Made by a program: the position numbers and the translations under genes
Source of the DNA: Anaerocolumna sedimenticola
GTDB lineage: Bacteria > Bacillota > Clostridia > Lachnospirales > Lachnospiraceae
DNA length: 64,000 bases
Direction of reading: 5' to 3'
NCBI RefSeq assembly: GCF_009931695.1
Contig: NZ_CP048000.1
Location: 742,501 to 806,500, forward strand
Shown here: positions 35,467-44,130 of the stretch, one piece after another
Numbering within the stretch: the stretch's first letter is position 1
How the letters are laid out: each line of letters opens with the position of its first letter
Notes under the pieces: generated by a model
Told to the model about the DNA's origin: nothing
Databases searched by the model: none
The model's input: the letters and a program-made list of their open reading frames with translations, nothing else

Positions 35467-38028
35467 TCAGGATAATTTTTTAAGATATTCTGATACACTC
35501 ATACCTGTTATCTCACGGAATACTTTGTAAAAATACTTGGGGTCGGAAAAACCCACACTGTAGGGAATATCCTCCTTAGGCAATCCTTCATTTAATAACA
35601 GTGATATTGCAACCTGGATACGGTAGTTTTTAAGGAACTTGGTAAAGGTAATTCCAATGTCCTTATGAAATAAGTAACTGAAATACTCTTTGGTCATTCC
35701 CAAACACTCCGCGAAATACTCTTCACTGATCTTCGCTGCATAATTTGCTTCAATAATCCGCAGGGCTTTTAGTATTAAGGGATGGGCCAGTGGATATTGC
35801 TTCTCCAAATCAGCAACAGCCTCTTTTAATTTCTGGTAATCTCTATTATTTAAACGTTCCAGTACGGTCTTAACCTCCTCATAAGTTACCGGTTTCACCA
35901 GGAAACCCTTAACTCCGAGAGAAATTGCCTGTCTTGCCGTTTCAAACTGCTCATAGGCACTGATTATTACAAATTCACTATTAACTCCCATGGATCGAAC
36001 GGCCTTAATTAACGCGATTCCATCCATGTAAGGCATTTTAATATCTGTAAATACCACATCCGGTTTCACAGACAATATCAGCTCCAACCCTTTTCTTCCA
36101 TCCATTGCTTCTGAAACCACTTCATAATCCTCTGAGATAGAGGTAATCAAATTATGTAAACCTCTTCTGGCCCTTTGCTCATCTTCCACAATCATCACAC
36201 GCATATTCATCCTCCTCTGACTGTCTGTTGGGAAGGTAAAATATAAATTTTGTTCCGCCCCCTGATGGGTTATCAGTTTAATCTCCATTGCCCTGCCATA
36301 ATACATGCGCATCCGGGTTACCACATTGGATATACCGATACCAACCTTATTTTTATCCGCCGCTAAAGGATTCTTTATAATACTTTGTATTACCTCCTCC
36401 GTTTTTTCATCCATTCCCTGTCCATTATCTTCAATCGTAAGTTTCAGCCTTTTGCCGGCAGCTTTCCCTCGTATGACAATTTTTCCTCCTTTCTGCTTTC
36501 CTAAAAAGCCATGTAAAATAGAATTCTCAACGAAAGGTTCCAACATGAGTTTTCTGCAGGGCCACCCCTCGAAAGCTTCCGAAAAATCTATTTCATAATC
36601 AAATACGTCTTCCAGACGAAATTTCTGCAGATACAGATACTGCTCAATCCAGGCCAGTTCCTGAAAAAAATAAACATCCTGGTGTTTCTGGTCAAAGGTA
36701 TACCGCAAAATATTCGAGAGTTTTTTAATTAAAACGGATACTTTATGATTTCCCGCTTCTATGACTTCATAATTGATTGCTCCTAAGGTATTACAGATAA
36801 AATGAGCATTTATCTGGGATTCCAGGGCTGCTCTTTCCGCTCTTTGCTGTTTCTTCATGGAGATCACTTTATCCCGGTGGTGTTTTTCAACCTTTTGGTT
36901 CATTTCCTGTAAGGCATCAATCATATTGTTATATTCCTCTGCCAGTTTCCAGATTTCATTACGTCCTTCTATTATAATCTTATGGTTAAGGTTCCCTTTC
37001 TTAACTTTCAGAATAGATTGGTTAATAGCATTGACCGGCTTTAAGACCAGAAATTTAATTAAAAAGAAAAAGGCTATCATCAGAAATAAGATAATTATGT
37101 AAAATACGGTTCCCCTTAAATAAATCACATCCACCTGATGTTTCATTTTCAGCTCATCAATGGCTATATTTATGTTCCAACCAACTTTCTCAATCTTTGC
37201 ACTGATATTCTGAAGATTTTCCTGAGTTAAATATTCCTCCTGCTTTTTCCCTATGTAAGCTGTGTCTTTATGGTACAATATAATCCCGCATTCGTCCGTA
37301 ACGTATCCCATTGCCAGATCCTCGCTGTTTTGATGAACCGTATCCAGGAATTCACCCAATACTTTACTGTTAAAAGATAAGACTACGGAATGTGTCACAT
37401 TGTCGAAAGATTTATCTCCTTTAAGAGGTACGGCAATGTGAAATACATAAAGAGATTTATCCCCCGGATGGGTGAGATAATAACTGTCCGCTTTGTATTT
37501 TGGCAGGGTATCTTGTTTTAAGAGTTCAAATAACTGATTATTAATCTGATAGAGAATATCCATGTTATCCTTGTTCCAGAATTTATAATTCGTGTAGTTC
37601 TTACGGTCATACTGAAACAGCATTCCTTTATCCGATACAATACAGATATTTTCAATCCACCTGGAGTACTGGGAATACCGGCTTAAGGCATTCATTAAAT
37701 CCCTGCTGATTCTGGTACTGTTGCTGTCCTGTAACTCATAAGCCTTTACCTCTTCATAAAGATAATTGTCATTGGAAACTTCCGCTGCAATCTGTATAAA
37801 TTCCTTAATAATTAAATTAAGGTTTTGATTGATCGAAGATAATACTACAATCTCCGTACTGTAAGTTTTATCTTTTAAGTACTTCTTGTACTCCTGTTTC
37901 AGATAACCTTGAATTACAATAAAGGTAAAGGTGACTAAAACAAGAAATACCAGTACAAACGAACACCATATATGGGACAGATAGTAGGTTTTTAGCTTTC
38001 GGTATAGAGAATTCTTTAAAATACTCAA
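35467..38028 (-). CDS. YesM-type sensor kinase fused in frame to a YesN-type AraC response regulator
   Basis: A single 853-residue frame carries both halves of a two-component system. Residues 20-42 and 307-328 are membrane spans around an outer sensor; a HAMP-like linker follows. The histidine kinase has ALESQINAHF (phospho-acceptor H409), MLEPFVENSILHG (N box) and IEDNGQGM. The receiver starts at M609 with phospho-acceptor D662 in FTDIKMP, and a double AraC helix-turn-helix ends the protein. These are normally two genes. Between the halves, AGAGGAGG sits six bases before the receiver ATG (36202-36204), so the regulator may also be made alone (35467-36204, 245 residues). It likely activates the sugar genes downstream. 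Confidence 0.85.
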   Translation of the reverse strand: MSILKNSLYRKLKTYYLSHIWCSFVLVFLVLVTFTFIVIQGYLKQEYKKYLKDKTYSTEIVVLSSINQNLNLIIKEFIQIAAEVSNDNYLYEEVKAYELQDSNSTRISRDLMNALSRYSQYSRWIENICIVSDKGMLFQYDRKNYTNYKFWNKDNMDILYQINNQLFELLKQDTLPKYKADSYYLTHPGDKSLYVFHIAVPLKGDKSFDNVTHSVVLSFNSKVLGEFLDTVHQNSEDLAMGYVTDECGIILYHKDTAYIGKKQEEYLTQENLQNISAKIEKVGWNINIAIDELKMKHQVDVIYLRGTVFYIIILFLMIAFFFLIKFLVLKPVNAINQSILKVKKGNLNHKIIIEGRNEIWKLAEEYNNMIDALQEMNQKVEKHHRDKVISMKKQQRAERAALESQINAHFICNTLGAINYEVIEAGNHKVSVLIKKLSNILRYTFDQKHQDVYFFQELAWIEQYLYLQKFRLEDVFDYEIDFSEAFEGWPCRKLMLEPFVENSILHGFLGKQKGGKIVIRGKAAGKRLKLTIEDNGQGMDEKTEEVIQSIIKNPLAADKNKVGIGISNVVTRMRMYYGRAMEIKLITHQGAEQNLYFTFPTDSQRRMNMRVMIVEDEQRARRGLHNLITSISEDYEVVSEAMDGRKGLELILSVKPDVVFTDIKMPYMDGIALIKAVRSMGVNSEFVIISAYEQFETARQAISLGVKGFLVKPVTYEEVKTVLERLNNRDYQKLKEAVADLEKQYPLAHPLILKALRIIEANYAAKISEEYFAECLGMTKEYFSYLFHKDIGITFTKFLKNYRIQVAISLLLNEGLPKEDIPYSVGFSDPKYFYKVFREITGMSVSEYLKKLS

Positions 38029-38209
38029 CTTAATCGTTACCTTTCCTTATGATAATTTTTTAATTGATTTTACGGATTTTAGTTACAATTTTATCCGGTA
38101 AATCCTCTCATCAATACATAAACAGCATGTCCTTCTTTACTAACAATATTGCGGTTTGTCCGTAAATATGTATTTATTCTTATAAAATAGTTCAGAACAA
38201 TTTAAACCG

Positions 38210-38227
38210 CTGTCATGTCAATGACAG
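38210..38227 (-). terminator. Short hairpin downstream of the small XRE gene
   Basis: CTGTCAT/ATGACAG forms a 7-bp stem with a four-base loop, immediately after the stop of the 68-residue gene on the minus strand. The T-run after it is short (GGTTT). Confidence 0.4.
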
Positions 38228-38239
38228 TTTCCTTTAACA

Positions 38240-38446
38240 CTATGCCTTTCTGCAGATTTCAGAAACGGGACACCCTAGAACATCCGCTACAGCTTTAACT
38301 CTCAATTCACTGACTTTGTTTTCGCATTCTTCCATTCTATATACAGCGTTATTACTTAACCCGGCAAGCTTAGATAATTTATGCTGTGACAGCTTTTTTT
38401 CTCTTCTTTTTTCAATCAGTTTCCTAGAATTCACGATAACCATCAT
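38240..38446 (-). CDS. Small XRE-family DNA-binding protein
   Basis: The 68-residue protein is almost only a helix-turn-helix domain (KKLSQHKLSKLAGLSNNAVYRMEE). It has a good AAAGGAG site. It is transcribed divergently from another XRE gene, from a promoter overlapped by TTGTAAAAG repeats, giving a Cro/CI-like layout. No other phage genes are nearby. Confidence 0.85.
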   Translation of the reverse strand: MMVIVNSRKLIEKRREKKLSQHKLSKLAGLSNNAVYRMEECENKVSELRVKAVADVLGCPVSEICRKA

Positions 38447-38474
38447 AAATCACAACTCCTTTCAACTTATACAC

Positions 38475-38557
38475 TTGTAAAAGCTTTAATCAATTATAAG
38501 TTATGCGATTGTAAAAGTCAACGCTTTGATGCATTATTTGTTTTACATTTGTATAAA
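38475..38557. promoter_or_regulatory. TTGTAAAAG repeat operators between divergent XRE genes
   Basis: TTGTAAAAG occurs at 38475-38483 and 38509-38517. A dyad TTTTACATTTGTATAAA lies at 38541-38557. The repeats overlap the minus-strand promoter spacer, its transcript start and the plus-strand -35 region. They probably bind one or both XRE proteins. Confidence 0.7.
38493..38521 (-). promoter_or_regulatory. Promoter of the small XRE gene
   Basis: TTGACT (38516-38521) and TATAAT (38493-38498) are separated by 17 bp. Confidence 0.85.
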
Positions 38558-38570
38558 TTTCTGATATACT
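38542..38570 (+). promoter_or_regulatory. Promoter of the plus-strand XRE gene
   Basis: TTTACA (38542-38547) and TATACT (38565-38570) are separated by 17 bp. The transcript would start near 38577, which excludes the upstream in-frame ATG at 38549 as the start codon. Confidence 0.75.
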
Positions 38571-38593
38571 TTTTTGGGATTGGGGGTGTTTTC

Positions 38594-39034
38594 ATGGATG
38601 ATCAAAAACAGATCATTGCTAGAAGAATAAAAGAATTACGCTTAGATAAGAGATTAACTCAGAAGGAATTAGCAAAACAAACCGGGCTGAGTGTATCTTC
38701 AATTATTGGATATGAAAATGGCTTACGAGAGCCAAATTCCAAGGCTATGGCAGCTTTGGAAAGGTTTTTTCGTGTAAGTGGCGATTACTTGCGTGGAGAA
38801 ATCGACCGAGTTACTTTTCATAAAAATAGTGATGTTATTGATAATGTACTTAAAGAAAGTCTGGACTTTGTATCAAAAAAAATCATAAACACTGAATCCG
38901 ACCATACTTCTTCTTTAGAAGGAGTAAGACTATTAATCAATTACTACTTAAGCCTAAATGATACGGGTAGAACAGAACTTCTCAAAAGAGCCTCTGAGCT
39001 AACCCAAATATCATCCTATACAGATATGTTTTAA
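38594..39034 (+). CDS. XRE-family repressor-like regulator
   Basis: The 146-residue protein starts with an XRE helix-turn-helix (LRLDKRLTQKELAKQTGLSVSSIIGYENGLREPN) and has a helical C-terminal part of unknown fold, without the protease-like domain of CI or LexA. The start at 38594 is favoured by a GGGGGTG site and by the promoter position. It is divergent from the small XRE gene. It may be a remnant of an integrated element or a stand-alone stress switch. Confidence 0.88.
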   Translation: MDDQKQIIARRIKELRLDKRLTQKELAKQTGLSVSSIIGYENGLREPNSKAMAALERFFRVSGDYLRGEIDRVTFHKNSDVIDNVLKESLDFVSKKIINTESDHTSSLEGVRLLINYYLSLNDTGRTELLKRASELTQISSYTDMF

Positions 39035-39079
39035 TAAAAACATAATATATCATTGTAATTATCTGGTCCTTATTATGTT
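39034..39079 (-). terminator. Terminator of the second VanZ-like gene
   Basis: On the minus strand AACATAATA (39071-39079) pairs with TATTATGTT (39039-39047), followed by TTTTATT. It also overlaps the end of the convergent XRE gene. Confidence 0.7.
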
Positions 39080-39206
39080 AAAAAATACTTCCTTGGTTAT
39101 GGTGATTTTTAAACGGTTATTAAAGGTGTTTCATGGGAACTGTAAAATGCCAATTGCATTTCATTGAAATACCGCATTTTCATTTAGTTTCACTCCTTTC
39201 TCATTC

Positions 39207-39680
39207 TTACGCTGATGTTATGGAAAAAGTAAATAAGTAAGTAAAAAATAATACTCCAAAGATCATGCCAAGACTATCAATAAGTACATCCGTAAATTGA
39301 CCGGACCGCCCTAATATAAACAACTGATGAACTTCATCCGTACAGGCATAAAAAAATCCAAATGCCATACACCAGACTATTAACCTACCGTTATTGACCT
39401 GATATTGATACAACGCAAACGCCATTGAAAGTGCAAGTGCCGCATATTCTGTTACATGCCCTAATTTTCGTACAAAAATATGAAGTACCTGAAAGGATAT
39501 TTTCTCCTGCGCCGGTTTAAAATCCAAAAAAGGTACACGAATAAAAAAGTTGATAATCTTCTCTGTCAGATTAGAACTCATTGCAGAAGACTGCAGGCCG
39601 TTTGCAGCCGAAAAATTATATATTAAAAATAAAATCAGTATGGCAGGCATCCATACCCAAACCCTTTTAAGCTTTTTCAT
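39207..39680 (-). CDS. VanZ-family membrane protein, copy 2
   Basis: The 157-residue protein has four membrane spans and the same blocks as the copy at 28491-28979: VRKLGHVTEYAAL and DEVHQLFILGRSGQFTDVLIDSLG. The two share a nearly identical N-terminal FSAANGLQSS/FSTANGEQSS motif, so they are recent or selected paralogues. They lie about 10 kb apart, flanking the third sugar locus and the XRE pair. Function is unknown. Confidence 0.9.
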   Translation of the reverse strand: MKKLKRVWVWMPAILILFLIYNFSAANGLQSSAMSSNLTEKIINFFIRVPFLDFKPAQEKISFQVLHIFVRKLGHVTEYAALALSMAFALYQYQVNNGRLIVWCMAFGFFYACTDEVHQLFILGRSGQFTDVLIDSLGMIFGVLFFTYLFTFSITSA

Positions 39681-39812
39681 TTATAATCCAATTTTCTTTC
39701 TTATTACCTTTAAATTATTTGTATGGCTTTTGCCGCATATATTATTATTCTCCCCAGCTATTTTAATTTTAATCAATATAATACAAAACCGGAAAACGCT
39801 GTCTTTCATCCA

Positions 39813-40865
39813 CTAATTCAAACTCTCTTTCCTACGCCTAAATGATACTTTTTGTCCTACCATAAATCTTAACTTCGTATGTCTTATAATAAAATCCAAG
39901 GCTGTAAGTACGATACATATGATAACTAATGAAGTTCCCATCTTTATAAAATATAGCTTTTTTGAGAATCCCATAAATTGAAAGATATGTAACTCTTTAT
40001 ATACTTTTTCAATGATCGGAATCAAAATCGTCTGGTGCCATGCATAATACACTAATGAATTCTTTCCAATATACCTAATCGGTTTCATATCAATAGAGTA
40101 AGAAAAGATAATCACAAAGAAGATTCCTGCAAATGCTGCTATAAAAGTCAGTGGAGCAAATCCATATCTGCTTTCGTACATTTCCAAACCAGCACCGGCA
40201 ATTCTTACTGTCTCTGCTCCACATACCAGGTTAAGTACTAAAAACAATATAAGATTAACGATTCTAAGTTTATTTCTAAAAAGAATATCTTGAATTTGAT
40301 GTATATTTTTGAACAAATAACCAACATAAAAAAAAGAGATTCCGGTTAAACAAACATCTACATTCCAGGGTAATGGGCCTCCCCCAGCCTTATAATACAG
40401 TAAACCCGCAACTGTTAGGATAACGGTTATCAATCCCAGTTTTATATAATTATCCTTTACCAGTTTCACGAACAGATAAAATAAAATTTCCAGGAAAAAC
40501 AGACATGCGATAAACCATAAGGTCCACATTCGGCGTTGTATGATAAAACTTTTTGCTACATTAATATAATCATTTATATTTCTTTGATAGCTTGAATACA
40601 TTTCCCAATAGGTATACAGGATCATAGGGATTCCCAATGCCATATATGGAATCAGTATTGTTTGAACTTTTCTTAGCAGAAATTCTTTAAAATTATATTT
40701 ACTGGCCGAGAATACGCAGCCGGATAAGAAAAAAAATAAAGGCATATGAAACGTATAAAATTCATTTCTCAAAAACGATTCTCCCAAGTGCCCAATGATA
40801 ACAAATAGTATACCGTAACCTTTAGCCATATCAATCCATGTTATTCTAGCCTGTTCCTTTGACAT
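39813..40865 (-). CDS. Acyltransferase family 3 membrane protein
   Basis: The 350-residue protein has about ten membrane spans and the family opening RITWIDMAKGYGILFVIIGHLGE, with the likely catalytic His in IGHLG. FHMPLFFFLSGCVF follows as in O-acetyltransferases acting on cell-surface sugars. The start at 40865 has GGAGG four bases upstream; an in-frame ATG 17 codons earlier has no site and encodes no family sequence. The substrate is unknown (peptidoglycan, teichoic acid or polysaccharide). Confidence 0.87.
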   Translation of the reverse strand: MSKEQARITWIDMAKGYGILFVIIGHLGESFLRNEFYTFHMPLFFFLSGCVFSASKYNFKEFLLRKVQTILIPYMALGIPMILYTYWEMYSSYQRNINDYINVAKSFIIQRRMWTLWFIACLFFLEILFYLFVKLVKDNYIKLGLITVILTVAGLLYYKAGGGPLPWNVDVCLTGISFFYVGYLFKNIHQIQDILFRNKLRIVNLILFLVLNLVCGAETVRIAGAGLEMYESRYGFAPLTFIAAFAGIFFVIIFSYSIDMKPIRYIGKNSLVYYAWHQTILIPIIEKVYKELHIFQFMGFSKKLYFIKMGTSLVIICIVLTALDFIIRHTKLRFMVGQKVSFRRRKESLN

Positions 40866-41066
40866 AAAACCTCCATTGTCTTTTCTTATGTATTTAAACA
40901 TACTTTGAACGATCATAACAAACCTGTTGGAAGTTAATGATTCATTCTATGTTTATTTATATGGTAAATTTTACTCTTAGATATCTGTTAAGTCAATGCG
41001 GAATTGGGTAATAACATTTGAACCGAATAAAAATGGAATATTGAGAAAGAACAAAACTATATTAAA

Positions 41067-42088
41067 TTAAATTTTTGCCCTTTTATATGGTTCCGGCCAT
41101 TCGATGTCTTCACTTAATTCCTTTGCTGCCAACAATGGCCAATACGGGCTGCGAAGAAGCTCCCTGCCTAAAAAGATAAAGTCGGCTCTTTTGTTGGAAA
41201 GGATTTCTTCAGCCATTAGAGGCGAGGTAATCAACCCTCCGGCTATGACCGGAAGACCGGTATTATTACGGATTGTTTCCGCAAATTTCACCTGGTAACC
41301 GGGATATGTTTCCGGCACTACATTAATTACCGCTCCGGAACTTACATTTACCAGGTCAATTCCTTCGTCTTTCACCAGATTAAGCATTTCTGCCATTATG
41401 GTGTCGTGATTCCCTTCTTCCGTGTAATCCTCTGCGGAAACTCTCACAATAATCGGTTTCTCTTCCGGCCACACGGTTTTTACTTCTCTAAGAACTTCCT
41501 TTAAGAACCGTACCCGGTTTGTCAGATTCCCCCCATATTCATCGGTACGTTTATTGGTAAGGGGGATAAGAATTCACTGATTAAATAGCCATGGGCCGCA
41601 TGTAGTTCGATTGTATCAAACCCCGCCTTGTCTGCTCTTTTGGCAGCGTCCTTAAAAGCTGTAATCACAGTTTTAATATCCTCTTTCGTCATTTCTTTGG
41701 GATTACGGTAACGTTCGCTAAAAGCAATGGCACTGGGTGCAATACAATCTTCGGATAAAACCTCTGATTTTCTTCCGGCATGACCTAACTGGATACCCAT
41801 CTTAGCACCAAACGCATGACAAGCTTCAACAATCTTACTTAATTTTTCCGCTTGATTTTCATTCCATATACCAAGATCTTTATCCGTGATCCGCCCTCTG
41901 TTCTCCACCCCGGTTGCTTCCATGATGATAAGACCTGCACCGCCTACGGCTCTGGTTGTATAATGTGTATCGTGAAAATGATTGGGCATTCCATTAAGGT
42001 CCGAGCAAAACATACACATGGGTGCCATGACAATTCTGTTTTTTAATTCCATATTCTTTAATTTCATAGTTGTAAATAGTTTAGACAT
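41067..42088 (-). pseudogene. Old Yellow Enzyme-family NADH:flavin oxidoreductase, frameshifted
   Basis: The 5' part (to about 41566) encodes the FMN-binding barrel start of a YqjM-like enzyme (MELKNRIVMAPMCMFCSD, QLGHAGRKS, HAAHGYLISEFLSPL). It then shifts frame and stops at 41522. The other frame continues in perfect register: TNKRTDEYGGNLTNR, VRVSAEDY, SSGAV, ADFIFLGRELLR. Adding one base to the five-base run at 41561-41565 (C on the coding strand) restores 340 residues, the normal YqjM length. All catalytic blocks are otherwise intact, so this is a recent lesion or a homopolymer read error. It is divergent from the AraC gene. Confidence 0.88.
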
Positions 42089-42279
42089 AATATCCTCCTT
42101 GTTATATTACTTTTAAAATTCTGCTGACCGAATGAATAGGGGCCGCATCCATAACTATATTTTATGGGAATTAGCTATATTATTCCATATTTATTTTATC
42201 TTACTAATTTATTTTACCATACTAATTTATTTTAATAATCTATTTCTAATAATTAATTTTTTATAAATTTTATTTTTGT

Positions 42280-42323
42280 TTGACAAATCGGTTAGGGCAA
42301 TATCATACAAGAATGTTATTGCC
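42280..42323 (+). promoter_or_regulatory. Promoter and inverted repeat upstream of the AraC gene
   Basis: TTGACA at 42280-42285 is followed 17 bp later by a weak -10 (TCATAC, 42303-42308). GGCAATA (42296-42302) and TATTGCC (42317-42323) form an inverted repeat over the -10 region, a plausible autoregulatory site. Confidence 0.55.
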
Positions 42324-42370
42324 ACTTGTGGTACACTAATATCAGATAATCAGGAAAGGCGGACAAATTC

Positions 42371-43195
42371 ATGAAACAAGAGATAAGAACAGTAAAATAT
42401 GATACCGAATTGAAAGTGGAAGCCTATCATTTTCAGGGTATTATGCAGAAATTCCCCAATCATTTTCACGAGTATTATGTGATTGGTTATATCGAAAAAG
42501 GACAGCGCTTTTTATCCTGCAAAAACAAGGAATATACCATAGAGCCGGGAGATTTACTACTGTTTAATCCACGTGATAATCATACTTGCGAACAAATTGA
42601 CGGTAAAACTCTGGATTATCGTTGTATTAATATCCAACCGGAAACTATGAGCAAGACAATCTTTGAAATAACAGGAAAAGAATACCTGCCCTATTTTGCA
42701 CCCCAAGTCGTTTTTCATAGCGAATTGGTTGCCGTACTCCGGGAATTACACCAGATGATTATGGATGAGGAAAGAGATTTTAGAAAAGAGGAAATCTTCT
42801 TTTTCCTTTTGGAGCAGTTGATTGAAGAATATACGGAGCAGGAAGTCCCTGCCGGAAATATGGAACCGAGCACGGAAGCAAGGGCGATCTGTGAATTTTT
42901 GGAAAACCACTACATGGAAAACATTACGCTGAATGACCTGTGCAAGCTGACCGGATTAAGCAAATACTATCTGCTTCGTTCTTTTACCAAACAAAAAGGT
43001 ATTTCTCCATATAGCTACCTGGAAACCATACGAATTGACAAATCAAAGAAAATGCTGGAACAAGGTGTTTTGCCTATACAGGTGGCTCTACAGACAGGTT
43101 TTACCGACCAGAGCCACTTTACCAACTTCTTCAAGAAGTTTATAGGGCTGACACCAAAACAGTATATGAATATTTTTAAGGATACTCGCAGTTGA
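42371..43195 (+). CDS. AraC-family regulator with cupin sensor domain
   Basis: The 274-residue cytoplasmic protein has an N-terminal cupin (FPNHFHEYYVIGYIEKG, PGDLLLFNP) and a C-terminal double helix-turn-helix (ITLNDLCKLTGLSKYYLLRSFTKQKG and PIQVALQTGFTDQSHFTNFFKKFIGLTPKQY). It directly precedes an EamA transporter gene on the same strand and lies divergent to the oxidoreductase gene. It probably controls one or both. AGGAAAGG precedes the ATG. Confidence 0.9.
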   Translation: MKQEIRTVKYDTELKVEAYHFQGIMQKFPNHFHEYYVIGYIEKGQRFLSCKNKEYTIEPGDLLLFNPRDNHTCEQIDGKTLDYRCINIQPETMSKTIFEITGKEYLPYFAPQVVFHSELVAVLRELHQMIMDEERDFRKEEIFFFLLEQLIEEYTEQEVPAGNMEPSTEARAICEFLENHYMENITLNDLCKLTGLSKYYLLRSFTKQKGISPYSYLETIRIDKSKKMLEQGVLPIQVALQTGFTDQSHFTNFFKKFIGLTPKQYMNIFKDTRS

Positions 43196-43218
43196 TCTTT
43201 ACATAGAAGGGATTATTC

Positions 43219-44121
43219 ATGAATAGAAATAAAGAAATTACCGGGCATTTATTGGCATTTATTACAATCTTTATTTGGGGTACTACTTTTATCTCGACAA
43301 AGATACTTTTAAAAATCATTTCTCCAATTGAAATCCTGTTTATAAGATTTACAATTGGTTTCATTGTGCTCCTTGTGGTTTACCCTCATAGACTTAAGGT
43401 TAAGGAAAGAAAACATGAGTTGTATTTTGCCGCATCTGGTTTGTGTGGCGTCACACTATACTATTTGCTCGAAAACATTGCTCTGACTTATACCTTTGCC
43501 TCCAACGTAGGCATCATTATTTCAATCGCGCCGTTTTTTACTGCTATCTTCGCACACCTGTTATTAGATGGAGAAAAATTGAGACTGCAATTTTTTATAG
43601 GTTTTGCAGTTGCTGTTATCGGCATCTTCCTGATTAGCTTTGACGGAAGCAATCATTTAAAATTAAATCCACTGGGAGATATATTGGCTGTTTTAGCCGC
43701 CGGGGTATGGGCAGTCTATTCTGTCCTGATGAAAAAAATCAGCGGTTTTCATTATAACACCATCCAAGCAACACGGAGAATTTTCTTTTATGGATTGCTA
43801 CTCCTGATACCCGCATTATTTATATTCGGGTTTGAACCAAATATCAATCAAGTGATGCAACCAGTCAATCTGTTTAACATTCTGTTCTTAGGGTTGGGCG
43901 CATCTGCCCTATGTTTTGTAACGTGGAACTCTGCGGTTAAACTATTGGGTGCGGTAAAAACCAGCGTTTATATTTATATGGTCCCGGTCATAACCGTTGT
44001 TACCTCTGTTATTGTGCTTAATGAAACGATTACCGGAATTGCTGTGTTTGGGATTGTACTTACCTTAGCCGGATTATTTATTTCGGAGATTAAACCTACT
44101 GCTAAACAAAAGGAGTTTTAA
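43219..44121 (+). CDS. EamA/DMT-family transporter
   Basis: The 300-residue protein has ten predicted membrane spans in two EamA repeats (opening FITIFIWGTTFISTKI and second GDILAVLAAGVWAVYSVLMKK). It is a drug/metabolite exporter by family; the substrate is unknown. AGAAGGG precedes the ATG, 23 bases after the AraC gene, so both are probably one transcript. It ends nine bases from the convergent GGDEF-EAL gene with no terminator between. Confidence 0.9.
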   Translation: MNRNKEITGHLLAFITIFIWGTTFISTKILLKIISPIEILFIRFTIGFIVLLVVYPHRLKVKERKHELYFAASGLCGVTLYYLLENIALTYTFASNVGIIISIAPFFTAIFAHLLLDGEKLRLQFFIGFAVAVIGIFLISFDGSNHLKLNPLGDILAVLAAGVWAVYSVLMKKISGFHYNTIQATRRIFFYGLLLLIPALFIFGFEPNINQVMQPVNLFNILFLGLGASALCFVTWNSAVKLLGAVKTSVYIYMVPVITVVTSVIVLNETITGIAVFGIVLTLAGLFISEIKPTAKQKEF

Positions 44122-44130
44122 GGATGATTC

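Noticed and set aside
38240..39034. Prophage
   Set aside because: Only the two XRE genes resemble phage regulators; no integrase, terminase or structural genes and no attachment repeats are seen.
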